A stretch of 64,000 bases of DNA from Micropterix aruncella (lineage: Eukaryota > Arthropoda > Insecta > Lepidoptera > Micropterigidae), in the NCBI GenBank assembly GCA_944548615.1, contig OX155960.1, forward strand, positions 13,775,072-13,839,071, given 5' to 3'. Position numbers and translations under genes: made by a program. Below are positions 10,583 to 21,681 of this stretch, one piece after another. How positions within the stretch are numbered: position 1 is the stretch's first letter; each line of letters starts with the position of its first letter. The notes under the pieces were generated by a model. The model was not told the DNA's origin, did no database searches, and saw only the letters and a list, made by a program, of their open reading frames with translations.

Positions 10583-10666
10583 CTAATTTCTTTGTTGAAA
10601 GGACAGCATTTCCAAAAAGCCTTCATTTGGGATATAAGATTCAGGCACCGAAGGAGGTATTCAAGT
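10583..10666 (-). CDS. BAIAP3: BAIAP3-like exon 9 (short, MUN region)
   Basis: Acceptor attcttacag, donor gtaaagat; 84 bp = 1 + 27 codons + 2. Encodes LEYLLRCLNLISQMKAF and WKCCPFNKEI, matching the family pattern LE-x-LL-x-CL-x-x-L ... CPF-x-x-E. This exon is too short to appear as a long ORF. Both junctions keep the frame (LTR|LEYLL and EIR|SEIIT). Confidence 0.9.
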
Positions 10667-10908
10667 CTGTAAGAATAGAAATTCCGAAATATTATTAGAT
10701 GAAACATTACAAGCTGAGGAGGTGTCTATCTTGAAAGATATTTATATATTTTTTACAAATATTCAGGAGCTTTATCTGGCAAAATCTCTTTGCCCTTGCA
10801 TAAATCTAGCATATACAAGTCCATAATAACTCACTTACGTAAGTAAGCTAATGTTAACATAAAAGCACTAAGTGAAACAAAGTACCTATTTATGATAAAT
10901 GTGAGATA

Positions 10909-11555
10909 ACTAGAGTTGTCAACCACAACGGGCGAACCCGTCACCTCAGGAAGTGTTAACGATTAGTCGTTCCATCTCCGTGAAGTGAGCAAAGAAGACT
11001 TGGACAAAACAGTCCACCGTCAAGCTCCGCCACATGCCCGTAAGAGGCCAACACCCAGGAGTGTTACCCAGCGGGCTTACACTTACGCCCATACTTCCAA
11101 TTGCGACCAGATTACTCCAGTCTCTCGATTGGTCAAGAGGTCGCTTGCGCGGTCCTCTCCCTTACGAAGCGGTGAAACGGTGTATACTGAATCTATCGCA
11201 GACTACGGCGTCCTTTGCCCGGCTGTTCACCCAGAATCGGGTAGTCGATGGTCGTTTCAAGAGCAGTCGCCGTAAGGTCCGCAACCACCCCCGCTCTATA
11301 GGAAACAGTACTGCTTCCAGACTCCCCCGGCTGTTAGTCAGAGTGTACAATCGATTGGCTTACGCCGCACGGTGCGCAGACTGTCCAGGAGCGCCAGAAG
11401 GTTGATTCCTAGGGGAAACTAGCCTTAAGGCCAGATTCCAACCCAGGCTCGCACTTCATGCGTGGAGGCCGCCGGATGGGTGTTGACCCGTGAGTGTGAC
11501 CAACCCTGAACAGAATGGGTCTTCGTGGCCAACTCTGCAAGGGCCCATTAGCTCC
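10909..11555 (-). mobile_element. GC-rich retroposon family B, copy 1 with 16-bp target duplication
   Basis: 647 bp flanked by tgataaatgtgagata at 10893-10908 and 11556-11571. A long variable target duplication means insertion by target-primed reverse transcription. Other copies that are truncated (28.6, 56.2 and 60.3 kb) all keep the end that reads ...cgttgtagtcgac, so I take that as the 3' end and this copy as minus-strand. The element is much richer in GC than its surroundings. Open frames (up to 123 residues at 11034-11405) share a tail like NRLAYAARC ... GAPEG with copy 7 but match no protein I know. Confidence 0.75.
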
Positions 11556-11829
11556 TGATAAATGTGAGATACCTGGGAGTTGCCCTTTTAGCTGCCAAAG
11601 GGATATACAAAATATATCTATATCAGTGAAGAAGGAATTAAGAGAATTAGCTCTCCACACTGGCCTACTGTATAATGGTACGGTACATTCGATGCAGAAA
11701 AATAGATGCAATTTTTTCGCTATGTAATATATCGGTACCTACAGTTCAAATTTACACTGTCTGGTAAATGAATAGTTCCTTTAATTAATTTACATGCAAA
11801 TATAATTAGGGGAACATATCGATACGATA

Positions 11830-12125
11830 CGAAAGCATTGCATAGCATGAAAATAAAAACAGATAAATATTGTATTTTCTGTATTAAATATATCTTAAAA
11901 TTATTGCATGAATATTTCAATGATCAATCATTTGAATGTATTTGTTTTGACTTACACCAGATGATCGAGTTATATTCAAGTATAATACGAAGTGAATATT
12001 TATATAGTAGAAACATTACATGAATATTATTATTCTGTTTGCATATGCGAATAAGAAAACCGACCATTTTGCTAGCGCGAATGCAAATATTTTTCAATTG
12101 CGTATCGAATGTAATCCTCAACAGT
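11830..12125 (-). pseudogene. LINE RT C-terminal fragment
   Basis: Minus frame ITFDTQLKNICIRASKMVGF, LIRICKQNNNIH and YSLRIILEYNSIIWCKSKQ. The A-x-KM-x-GF-x-x-R ... LEY-x-S-x-IW pattern is typical just after the RT domain of Jockey-type LINEs. Not open beyond this segment. Confidence 0.6.
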
Positions 12126-12504
12126 GCATTTTTAGTCTTGAATCCATTTGATTGACAGAACCTACATTGAACCTTAAAAGTGCATCTATATCTTGCTGGG
12201 TTTTTTCCGCTTCTCGAGCATCATGATGAAAATTTTTCACGTCATATAGGTTCTTAGTCAGTATGTAAAATATGCAGATTTTACATGTTACAGAATGCAA
12301 GGACCGGCTGATTACTTCTCATAAGGGTTCTAAACGCAGAGTTTAAAATTGATTAGTTTTTAAAGGTTTCATTCAGCAGTGAGTATATCTAATCTGAACA
12401 ATAACTTCTTCTGATTCCTTCTTCAGATGCCTCATCGGAGGTTGATATAATCATGGCTATTTCGTCCTCAGATGTGGTTGCTCGGAATAAGGAGTTCATG
12501 CCCC

Positions 12505-13104
12505 TTCCAAACTAGGAGCAAAGGGAAACGTTATACGGCCCTGAACCTTGCTGTGGCGTGCCAAAGAGCCATGCAAACCTAATTCTCAAACAAATATGTT
12601 TAGAACAATCCGTCAACTACTGGAACAACACGCGATTTTTTCGCTATGTAATTCTTGAATCAATCCAAATCGCTAATTAAGGCCTACAACCCTAAGACGG
12701 CCCATGAGGCCTTATCGCTAAATAGGAACAATCAACGCATACTGGTGAGGGCGCTCACGCCTGTGGCCTCAACAAACACATGTACAACCTCAAGCTCCGA
12801 GACACAAAAATGTGCAGATTCTGCCAAGGAGCAGAGGAAAGTCCTCTAGGAAAGTCCTCTGCACCTCATGTGCGAGTGTGGCCCGCTGATGCGTAAAAGT
12901 ACATCCACTTGGATGGTCATTCCCTCCAACCTGAGGAGGTAAAACACTCTGGCGCCAAAAGCCTGTTGCGGTTCTTAAATGACACGAGGCTTAGCGCAGA
13001 ACTATAGTAGGTGGCGAACACAATAGATCAGCAATGGTCACAGTGTTACAAGGCTCATAAAGACTTTAGAAAATCCCCACACAACAAATAAAAAAAAATA
13101 CAAG
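12505..13104 (+). pseudogene. RNase H LINE 3' end, copy A
   Basis: Contains gccctgaaccttgctgtggc and the CRFCQGAEESPL-type zinc motif near the ORF2 end, then a 3' UTR with ggtggcgaacacaatagatc and ccccacacaacaaataaaa. The longer minus-strand copy is at 32342-33960. Confidence 0.7.
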
Positions 13105-13940
13105 GGAAAAATGCGATTGCGTAATTATTTTAATTTATTCAAAGGATATCAAATAACCAAATTTTTTTTTAGGAAATTTGAGAAGTAAGGTTTTTACTGA
13201 CTAATGCATCAATAATAACTTCAATATTTGTTGTTGATAAACGAAACAACTGAGTAAGTGACACCAGAATAGAAACATCTATATTTTGACCTTATAAATT
13301 TCATGTTGGTAAAGCTGCTTTCGCAAAGATACGTGCTTCCCAGTATTGAACCCAGTATAAGCCCCAAGCTTTCTCTGTCCAGGGCTCGCCGCCAAAAGAC
13401 GCAGTTTACTGGGACGAGCCTTTCATGAACCCAGCGATCTGCCCAACTTCAAGGTCAGTGATCTACTTGGACTGGTAAGATGTACCGGGCTACTAGCTGA
13501 CCACTGACCTAACCACACGGTGGGTAGTTACAAAAGACCTTACAGATCTAGGTGACATCAAGGGCTGGAAACAAGCCCCCCACTCTGTCTACTACTAAGC
13601 CCCAAGCTTTCGCAAGTTGGGGTATCGTTCTTCTGGCAGCAACTTGAAAAAGCTTATATAGTTTCAGATCTTCCTTGGTAAAAAGGACCTGATTGCAGAT
13701 CGCAAAATTCCAGGTCTGCTCTGCTTACATGAAATTATAAGGGACTGAGTAAAAACTGAAATCTCCCTTTTACTTTTAAAAGTCACTAAATCGATATTAG
13801 AATTCTTCTGCAACTGTGCCAATGTATTTTATGTGAGGTAAATTTTAAACTTCCTTAATTCCTTCATTTGTTCAAAATACTCCGCCGCGCGGGCCGCAAA
13901 AAGTGAGGTCGCGGGCCTCGTGTTGGACAGCGCTGGTCTA
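13105..13940. mobile_element. hAT-type relic (copy 1) interrupted by a retroposon
   Basis: Homologous to 51366-51837: shared cagcaacttgaaaaag, tttcgcaagttgg, gggccgcaaaaagtg and ggacagcgctgg. The right end complement accagcgctgtccaacac resembles hAT inverted ends (CAGxGCTGTCCAAC). The left end is missing at the LINE border. No intact transposase frame. Confidence 0.6.
13373..13595. mobile_element. 223-bp retroposed insert with 15-bp target duplication
   Basis: Flanked by taagccccaagcttt at 13358-13372 and 13596-13610. The homologous hAT relic near 51690-51710 has a single copy (gtaagctctaagtttcgcaa), which is the empty site. The insert looks like a LINE 3' end or SINE by its GC content; family not recognised. 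Confidence 0.75.
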
Positions 13941-13960
13941 CACTATATTCGCAGTCGACA

Positions 13961-14003
13961 CTGCGAGTATAGTCGCAGGCGACTATAGGTACTCGCAGTG
14001 ACT
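13961..14003. repeat. Short perfect-type hairpin
   Basis: cactgcgagtatagtcgc and gcgactataggtactcgcag form an 18-22 bp stem with almost no loop, 160 bp below exon 8. Confidence 0.75.
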
Positions 14004-14159
14004 CCATTCAAGATGCAATATTGTCAAAACCTGTTTTAATTACGTCGGAAGTGTTACGTCGTCGTTATTAATAAGCCTAAGTTTATCAACTATAGTACTG
14101 CAAATATATAAGGCCAATTTTCGTGTCATGAAAGAAAATAAATAGGAATCATGACGTAC

Positions 14160-14345
14160 CTTGTTAAGGAGGGTTGGTGAAGGACCGGAAATAAGTCCCT
14201 GTGAAGCCTAATCTGCTGTAGGCTATGGTCAATAAAGGCGCTGAAGGTTTCCGCCAACCATCTTTCCTCCTCCCTCGTAGCTGTCGAGCTCGAACCAGCG
14301 GAAGTCCAAATCTTTTCTAATTCAGTCAGAAGCTTATGCATGTAC
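14160..14345 (-). CDS. BAIAP3: BAIAP3-like exon 8 (MUN region)
   Basis: Acceptor atattccag, donor gtacgtcat; 186 bp = 1 + 61 codons + 2. Encodes YMHKLLTELEKIWTSAG, then REEERWLAETFSAFIDHSLQ and QIRLHRDLFPVLHQPSLT. This corresponds to the helical segment of the family with pattern LL-x-x-LE-x-x-W ... L-x-x-x-LSAF-x-x-x-x-LQ-x-x-R-x-x-RD-x-FP. The split arginine AG|A joins it to the 10.6 kb exon. Confidence 0.9.
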
Positions 14346-14519
14346 CTGGAATATAAAAGATTTGTAACGATTCTTAAGTATCGTACATGCAGTCAACAAA
14401 TGCATCGAATTCCAGTGAAATGCACTGACACCAATTCAGCCATTGTTCTACCTCGTGTAGCGATGAATAAGCACGATTTTAACTACTGTGTCAAATCAGA
14501 TACATAGAACAACACTTTT

Positions 14520-14985
14520 ACTCGGAATATTTTTGGATTGTATCATTTCTCGGCCTATATAAAGCGGCGAAAATACGACCAAACTATCATTCCTCGAGTG
14601 ATCACGTCCCCCAAGACAGCGACGGCTACACCCGGCACCACTCTCACGAGTCAGATCAACGGGTCCGGCTTCTTGGCTACCTTTTCCTTCCTTTCCTTAT
14701 ATCGAGACGAGCCGCATCAGACTGCACTCCCACAGACTCGAGCCGTGCCAAGTACGAGATACTCGGAGCACAATTACACTCCTTATCCATACACCCTCGT
14801 AGCTCAGGCAGATAGCCAATACATTCGCGTCAACATATATCCTATTTGGGAAGCGTTAGAAACTGGCAATACAACTCTTAATAAATACCTTCTGATACAC
14901 TTTAAATTGACTTTTAATACGGAGATAACCCGCAAGTTGACACCACCACCTCACATCGAATAACGTGGAGTCTAGTGAGAGGTGG
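14520..14985 (+). other. TATA-bearing open stretch, possible LTR remnant
   Basis: ggcctatataaagcggcgaa is a good core promoter, followed by a 141-residue frame of mixed, proline/threonine-rich text and an AATAAA-like stretch near 14880. Such promoter-plus-polyA layout fits a solo LTR, but no bounding TG..CA repeat or target duplication could be established. Confidence 0.3.
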
Positions 14986-15527
14986 CCCGTCACAGATTGT
15001 TTAAAAAGGCCTCAAAATAATTCGAGCTGCTTTTAAAAACGTAGCTTTAAAAATAACTCGAGTGTATAAATTCATATTGCATAGGCGGGCTTATCTACTT
15101 ATAGTACCATTCCATCACGCAAATTTTACACCCGACATAATTTATTTATTTATTTATTTATTTATTGCTCCACAAAAAAAATTACACCGTTAGCACTTAA
15201 CATTGATTGTGTTGCTCCTAACTAGGCAGAGCCTGTTCTAAGGAGAACACCAATACAAATGATTAAAAAATACATACTAAAAATAAAAAATTGAATCAAA
15301 TCAAGTTAAATTCCAAACCAAAAATATATTTTTTTTTAATCAAATCAAGTTAAAATGAAATTCTCACTACACCAAAATAATATTAGAACTATAGACAAGT
15401 AATACTAAATAATAATAATAATAATATATAATAGCAATAATAAATAATCATTTATAATAATAACTAATAATATATAACAATTAATAAAAATACCTGTATA
15501 AAATAAATAGAAAATAAATATATTTAT

Positions 15528-15925
15528 TTATTTTAAAATTGTGATGAATGTTTTCTCGGTCTCTCTCCTACCAAGGTTTATTAACCATGATGTAAGGTGA
15601 TATTTTTGTTGTTTGCTGGTAATTTCCAATATGTTCCCTTTACTCATGATATTAACCATTCTTGGAGCAAGAAAGCTGTAATGACGTTGTCCAAAAGACG
15701 TTAGACGTTTCGGCACTTCAAAGTTTCCCTTATAACGACCTGATCTCTCCCTGTTTTCCGGAGAAACACAATATTCGTCTTCATTGTTGTTTTTAAGATG
15801 AATTATAGCTTTGAGGCAATACAACTGCCTCAAATCAAGCAATTGTGCCTCAACATACAGGTCGTCAGAAGGATAACGCCTAGGCTTCCTTAACATGATT
15901 CTAACGCCTTCCTTATTGCCTTTTG
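15528..15925 (-). pseudogene. LINE ORF2 C-terminal end after second frameshift
   Basis: Continues IMLRKPRRYPSDDLYVEAQL, LDLRQLYCLKAIIHLKNN, QRHYSFLAPRMVNIMSK and WLINLGRRETEKTF to a stop. The tail matches the fragment at 52240-52440 (WLIELGRNETEKLV) and the 27.4 kb copy. The part of the open frame above 15925 is out-of-frame shadow. Confidence 0.85.
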
Positions 15926-17680
15926 GACAACGTTTACTTTCTGGAGGAGGGTTTTTCCGCAAGCTCCCCATCCAAGTATACCGTATGTCATTATAGATTG
16001 GCATATAGCGTAATATATAATTTTTAAATAGGGCAGGCCGAGAATATCTCGCAATTGAATAAATATATAAATCAGTTTCCTTAGTCTTTTCACTAGACAC
16101 TCGGTATGTAATTCCCACCGTAGGTGTCTATCTATAATTATTCCGAGATATTTTATCTCTCTGACTGGTCCGATTGGCTGACAACGACATGTGGCATCTC
16201 TCTTGCAGTCGTGAATGATAAGATGATGGTGATCATCCGGCTGGCCTCTTACATCGATGCTAAATGGGATGTATTTTGTTTTGCCAACATTTAATGTAAG
16301 TAGGTTTAGGTCTAGCCAGGTTTTGATTGAAGCCATCGCGATGTTAGTACGATTATATACCTTTTCCCAATTAGAACCGGAAATCACTAACACCGTGTCA
16401 TCAGCATACGCTATTGTTCTACCAAAACCAAGCTCGCAAAGCGGATTTATGTACATAGTGAACAGTATTGGTCCGAGCACGCTACCTTGAGGAACGCCAA
16501 ATGTTAGTGGCAGGGATACACTTCGAACACCGTTGAGGTTAACAGTATGTGTTCTGTTTTTTAAATAATCCGAAAACCAATTCAATGCGAGGCCATTGAT
16601 TCCATAACCCTTTAATCTTTTACAAAGTATTTTATGGGATATAGTATCAAAAGCCTTCGCTAGATCTAAAAATACCGCAATGCATTTCTTTTTCGAATCC
16701 AATGCATTCGTTATGCTTTTAGTAACCTCAAGGATAGCCTCGCCCGTACCGACACCATTCCGAAAGCCGAATTGATTTTTAGATAGAAGATCCATTTTAT
16801 CTAAGTGGCTTGTTAGTCTTTCCTTTACCACTTTTTCAATTATTTTGCTCAGATTGTTAAGCAGTGAGATAGGCCTATAGTTTGCAATATCTGTGTCATC
16901 ATCTTGTTTATATATTGGTACTATATTGGCATGCTTAAAATGATTTGGAAAGATCCCCGTCTTAAAGCTTTGGTTTATTATGTATTCAAGTGGAATGGCA
17001 AGGTTATTTCTATAGGTTTTTATAATATCTGCTTTGATATCATCAGGACCGCTTGAGTTGTTATTTTTTAGTGTCGATATTATTTTGATAATTTCCGTCT
17101 GTGTTGTTGGTCTCAAGTAGAATGACGAGGACATACTGCCATTGGCATCGATCCTATCCGCTAGTTCCTCTTCCCGAATGTTATTTTTTTGGAGATTTTT
17201 ATTTGCTAAGACATAGCCTATGCTATTAAAATATTCATTAATATGATTCACGACTTTTTCAGGGTCTTGCTCAACTGTGGTTATCTTTCCCATTATATTT
17301 AACTCTGAGATTGTTTTATATTTTGTATTATTGAAAGCAATGTCTTTGACTGTGTTCCATATTTTTTTTGAATCGTGTTTGACATCTTCTATTTTTTTTC
17401 TATAAAAGTTTGTTTTCGTATTTTTTATTATCAATTGACATAGGTTTTTATATTTAATATAATACTCTTTTAATTCATCATCCTCGGAATTTTTTAGTAC
17501 AGCTTTGTGAATTTTATCCCTATTACGAATACATCGAACCAATCCATCGGTAATCCATTCCTTGAGACGTTGCTTTTTATGTGGGATGGGTTTTTGGGTC
17601 ACTGTGGTACACTTTTCGATATACCCTTTAAATATTGATATTAAGTTTTCGGTTGCCTTATCCACGTCGTCTTCCTTTAA
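15890..17680 (-). pseudogene. LINE reverse transcriptase domain
   Basis: 591 residues in the open part. Motifs: ANYRPISLL (about 261), QFGFRNGVGT (about 298), AVFLDLAKAFD with the first catalytic Asp (about 330), GVPQGSVLGPILF (about 390), AYADD with the catalytic pair (about 419), IKYLGI (about 508) and TYGILGWGACGK (about 562). All RT catalytic residues are present. It stops at ALESC; the 26-28 kb copy reads NAIIRNMLRMPRRYPSGD here, showing that a short insertion shifted the frame. Confidence 0.92.
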
Positions 17681-17715
17681 TACCAGGTCCCATGATTCAT
17701 TGCAGATACAATGTG

Positions 17716-18513
17716 TTAGTTTTTCAAAGTCAATTTGTTTTCTCCTAATAACATGTTTTTTTTCCTTTTGTGGATAGAGTAGTTAATTCCAAAAATGATG
17801 GCATAGTGGTCACTAATTGCCGTGTTGTATACAGCGGAGATATGTTGCAATTTACTTTTCACTAGCAGATGGTCCAAACAACTACTACAAGACATTGTGA
17901 TTCGTGTTGGTTGACTATTAATCACTTTTATATTAGATTCTGCCAACATTGTCAGATAATCGTTTACTTTTTGGTTGTCGCTTTTTCTTATATCAATGTT
18001 CATATCTCCTACTATAAAAATATTCTTATATTTTTTATGTTCGTGGAGGGTTTGTGACAGAGAATCTATAAAAGGCGTGATATCCGTAGCAGACGGCGTT
18101 CTGTAAATTGAAATTATGTTAATATCATCATTGATTATTACACTTATACAGTTACTACTTTCCAATTTAATTTCAACAGTTTTATGTTTTAATATATTAT
18201 TAACGTATAATACCACACCATCGTTTTGTCGTTTATTAAGTTTTGTATGGTACATATTAAAGCCAGAAAGTTGTGCAGGTGAATAATCGTCACTTAACCA
18301 GGCTTCCGTTAAACATATAACATCAAAAGAAACACGTAAATCTTCTAGTAGCAATAATAGTTGATCTAAATTTTTACGGATGCTCCTAATATTTATACAG
18401 AATACCTTAATTTGCATTTGATCCAGGAAGGCTTTGCAACAGGATGGATTGTCAATATATTCAGAAACGGGACTGTAATTGTCATTAATTTCTTCAATAT
18501 CCTTTAAGTCCAT
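17716..18513 (-). pseudogene. LINE apurinic-type endonuclease domain
   Basis: 265 residues starting MDLKDIEEINDN. Motifs in order: NIRSI at about 41, LTEAWL (catalytic Glu) at about 68, DGVVLYV at about 97, IISIYRTP at about 132, VGDMNID (Asp/Asn pair) at about 165, SCLDHLLV at about 211 and ISDHYA (catalytic Asp-His) at about 231. All catalytic positions are kept. The frame ends early because of a length change in an A8 run (minus strand; 17756-17763); reading the other frame continues KQIDFEKLTH straight into the RT part. Confidence 0.9.
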
Positions 18514-19486
18514 AATTTTTCCTCTTTTTGATTATAAAATATGCGGCATTTAGGACGTTTAGATTAATTATAGCAGTGTGGAAACTTGAAAGTGGTCTTG
18601 GTAATGTTAGCAATGACCGTTTGATAATCGATTTCATAAAATACTTAAATAATAATCGTTGAAAAGACAACATTTTAGGAAAAAATAAAAATAGTCGATA
18701 ATCAAATAAAAGTAATAGCAGAGTTAATAAAATGATCGTGATAGTCAAATTAAAAATTATATAATAGTCAAATAAAAAGATAATCGGGAAATAATGGTAA
18801 AAGTCAAATGATAAAATGATCATAATGTATTTTATATGACAATGATAAAAGTAATTCAATTGCTTTATGCCAAATAATTGTAAATGTTTAACTGGGTAGA
18901 TGGAGTAATATTCATGGCGATCCTGAGAAAACACATAGGAAACTAAGCAAATAAAATTGCACACACTCGTACTTTTAAGGGAAAACCTTGGCATTTTAGG
19001 GACCAAGAGACAGTAAAATAAAAATATCTTTAAAATTTGGGATATAAAAATAGTTGTAATATAATACAATTTAAATAGAATATTTAATATTAATATATAG
19101 CCGAAAGTAGTAAAAATAAGTGTCACAGTAATAATATTAAAATTAAATATGTTTCCATTTCGTAAATAAGATAATTTATTGAAAATAAGATATTTCGTAA
19201 TACATAAAATATAATAGTAATATAATATCATGAATAACAGTACTTTAGAATATTTATTCATATTTTTAAAAATCTGGATGGAATAATACGAATTAATATA
19301 AATGATGTTGCCATATATATGGTCATATATCGGGTGTTTATGGTGTGAAAAAGACATACAATCTTTGTAAGTAAAAATAAAAATCTGGATGGAATTAAAA
19401 ATCTGGATGGAATAATATGAATTAATATAAATGATGTTGCCATATATATGGTCATATATCGGGTGTTCATGGTGTGAAAAAGACAT
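18494..19486 (-). CDS. 330-codon AT-rich ORF just upstream of the LINE endonuclease, doubtful
   Basis: Overlaps the endonuclease start by 20 bp in another frame. The predicted chain is overwhelmingly I, F, L, Y with strings like YHYFPIIFLFDYYI and several membrane-like runs, plus two copies of MSFSHH-x-HPIYDHIYGNII produced by a tandem repeat. There is no CCHC zinc knuckle or coiled coil expected of a LINE ORF1. The position is right for ORF1 but composition is that of AT-rich noncoding DNA; I think it is a 5' UTR or chance frame. Confidence 0.2.
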   Translation of the reverse strand: MSFSHHEHPIYDHIYGNIIYINSYYSIQIFNSIQIFIFTYKDCMSFSHHKHPIYDHIYGNIIYINSYYSIQIFKNMNKYSKVLLFMILYYYYILCITKYLIFNKLSYLRNGNIFNFNIITVTLIFTTFGYILILNILFKLYYITTIFISQILKIFLFYCLLVPKMPRFSLKSTSVCNFICLVSYVFSQDRHEYYSIYPVKHLQLFGIKQLNYFYHCHIKYIMIILSFDFYHYFPIIFLFDYYIIFNLTITIILLTLLLLLFDYRLFLFFPKMLSFQRLLFKYFMKSIIKRSLLTLPRPLSSFHTAIINLNVLNAAYFIIKKRKNYGLKGY

Positions 19487-19506
19487 ACAATCTTTGTAAG
19501 TAAAAA
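19266..19506 (+). repeat. Tandem duplication, about 112-bp unit with partial extra piece
   Basis: aaatctggatggaataata, gatgttgccatatatatggt and catacaatctttgtaagtaa each occur twice; aaatctggatggaat occurs a third time in between. Confidence 0.88.
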
Positions 19507-19584
19507 TACATATATAAGGTGTAGTAAAATTATCTATAAGGTAAAGTAATTTGATTAGAGTAAATATAATGCATTGTTATAACC

Positions 19585-19919
19585 AAGAACCAGCGACAAA
19601 CAAGTGTAAGTGTTTTGGAAAAGTTGAAAAATCATCATTAGACAGTGGATGCAATAAATAACTTGAAACATATGGTCAGACGGTTTTATAATCGAACGCT
19701 TGGCGTCAGCATATCCACTGTCTACTGATGAATTTTCAACTTTTCCAAAACACTTTGGGGGTACTAATTAAAATTACACCTTTCCTATTACGCCAGCGAC
19801 AGGTGTCCCGAAATCTGGCCTGCTGACTCTATCTACCCCGGCATTCTATGGCCAAATACTGTCTGATCTGACAGTATCAGCTTTTTTTTCCAAAACTTGC
19901 TTTTTGTCGCTGGCTCCTA
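19585..19919. mobile_element. Foldback MITE with nested stem
   Basis: Outer ends aaccagcgacaaacaagt and complement agccagcgacaaaaagcaag; an inner pair aagtgttttggaaaagttga (19608) and its complement ending near 19755 flanks a short core. Nearly whole element self-complementary. No ORF; target duplication not resolved. Confidence 0.7.
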
Positions 19920-20226
19920 AACTATTTATGTCGGTAGGACATAGAGATTTACATAGATAATGCTGGATAATACTGAATCCAAGAGGATCATGCTCTAAAA
20001 TAAAGAAAAACATCCTGATAACTTACATTTACCTAAAAGAGTAATTTTTATATTTATCGACGAAGACTATAATTTGCTGGCCATTAATTTAAATTATGTC
20101 ATTTTTAGTACATGATTAACTATTTTCATGACTGTCATATTATTACTGCGATAATTATGGCTATAACATTGTTCTGGCTATAACATTGTTCAATTTGTTG
20201 AATCACCAATTTTCCTTATTATTTTT

Positions 20227-20817
20227 AAGCTATTGGACAGCTTTTATCGCGGGCCTAGGCCAGCGCGGCGACCGAATGAAGACATTTCTTAACGAAAATG
20301 AATGATTTTAAACTGTCAATTACGTCTAAACGAGTACTACTTACGATTCGAAAAAAATATATGTTAAACAAGAACATTTTCCTAATATTCTTAGCTTTGA
20401 ATATTTTAGATTTTGTTTATATTACATAGTGTAATTAATTTGTGAAATTAGATGTAACCGAACACAAAAACGACTACTACGCAAATACTATCTGGCGTAT
20501 TATTATGAAACCTGCACCATTTTAAAGATAATTTTATTATCTATCCTTTTACCTACGTTTTTTTTTCGAATAATCCGTTTTTTTTTGCTTTATCGAATAA
20601 AAAATTCGTGCGCGGCGTTCTATCGGAAGACGTTTAAATTATTCCGCATCATTTGCTACCGCAGCTGCAAATGATTTGGAATAATTTCAATGTTTTCCGA
20701 TAGAGCGCAGTTATCTGATATCAGAAAAAATAAAATAAATAAATAATTATAATTGCATAAGGTGTTAAAAATGCTATGCAATAGCTTTACCGCGGCAGTC
20801 CCCGAGTGCCACACGTA
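20227..20817 (+). mobile_element. Family E repeat, copy 1
   Basis: About 590 bp from aagctattggacagctttta through cgcgggcctaggccagcgcg to ggcagtccccgagtgccaca. Carries the family's internal hairpin: attattccgcatcatttgc against gcaaatgatttggaataat. No ORF. Six copies occur in this window. Confidence 0.85.
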
Positions 20818-21007
20818 TTGTTTTTCTACATAATAATGATCCTCATACAGATTATCAATTACTCAAATTAATTCATATAGAAACAACTATCACGATAGTT
20901 AATTTACCATAATTATTTGCATTACTGAGAATATTAGACGTATCCAAGTGTAGGAATGCCTACCTACTGGAGTAGAATGAAATGTAATGTATTGTATTGT
21001 TGAACAA

Positions 21008-21681
21008 CTAGAGCTGTCAACTACAACGGACGAACCAGTCACCTTAAGAAGTTTTACCGATTTTAGATCGTTCTATCTCCCGTGAGGTAAGCGTAGAAAA
21101 CTTGGGACGGAAACAATCCACTGTCTAGTTACGCCACTCCCCCTTAAGAGACGAACGCTTTGCCGCGAGACAACCAGGTTAATCACCCAGTGGGCCGACA
21201 CTCGCGCCCTTACTTCCAGTTGCAACCAGGTTACTCCGGTCTCCAGACTGGTTACAGGTTTAAGGGTGCTTGCGCGATCCTCTCCCTTGCGTAGCGGTGA
21301 TACGGTGTCTTCCGAATCCATCGCGGACCACGGCAGCCTTTGCCCGGCTGTTCACCTGATATCGGGTAGCCGAATGGTCGTTTCGAGAGCAGTTGCTGTA
21401 AGGTTAACAAGTACCCCCGCTCTATAGGAAGCAATACTGTTTCCAGACTCCCCCGGCTGTCGGCCGGATTGCACAGTCGATTGGCTGACGCCGCACAATG
21501 CGGAAACAGTCCAGGAGCGTCCGAAGGTTGACTCCTAGGGGAAACTGTCCCGCAGACCAGAGTCATACCCGGGCTCGCACTTCTGCGTGGACGCCGCCGA
21601 ATGGGTGCTGACCCGTGCGTTTGGCCGACCCTACACATGGGTCTTAACGGCCAAACTGCAACAGGGCGCAATAACTCCCAA
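21008..21681 (-). mobile_element. GC-rich retroposon family B, copy 2
   Basis: Starts agctgtcaactacaacggac and ends near caataactccc, followed by (TTTTA)n. Shares gcggaccacggc, gcagttgctgtaaggt and ccgctctataggaagcaata blocks with copy 1. Confidence 0.75.

Larger units (their letters stand above)
15139..18513 (-). mobile_element. Nearly complete APE-endonuclease/RT LINE (in same strand as host gene)
   Basis: Endonuclease, RT and post-RT domains in order, 3' UTR, and (AAAT)n tail at 15139-15166 (plus-strand view of the tail: (TTTA)n). The original single ORF is now three frames, broken by shifts at 17756-17763 and about 15900-15918. A related copy with the same 3' end lies at 26466-28045. Jockey/CR1-supergroup by motif style; the exact clade needs a tree. 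Confidence 0.88.

Noticed and set aside
11034..11405. 123-residue frame as a host gene
   Set aside because: Lies inside family B copy 1; other copies carry stops in the same region.
12118..12300. Minus frame with HHDAREAEKTQQDIDALLRF as a host exon
   Set aside because: No usable splice borders in phase with exons 8 and 9, which already join directly.
16257..16490. Plus-strand frames over the LINE (also 17562-17777, 17869-18057)
   Set aside because: Antisense shadows of the RT and endonuclease frames.
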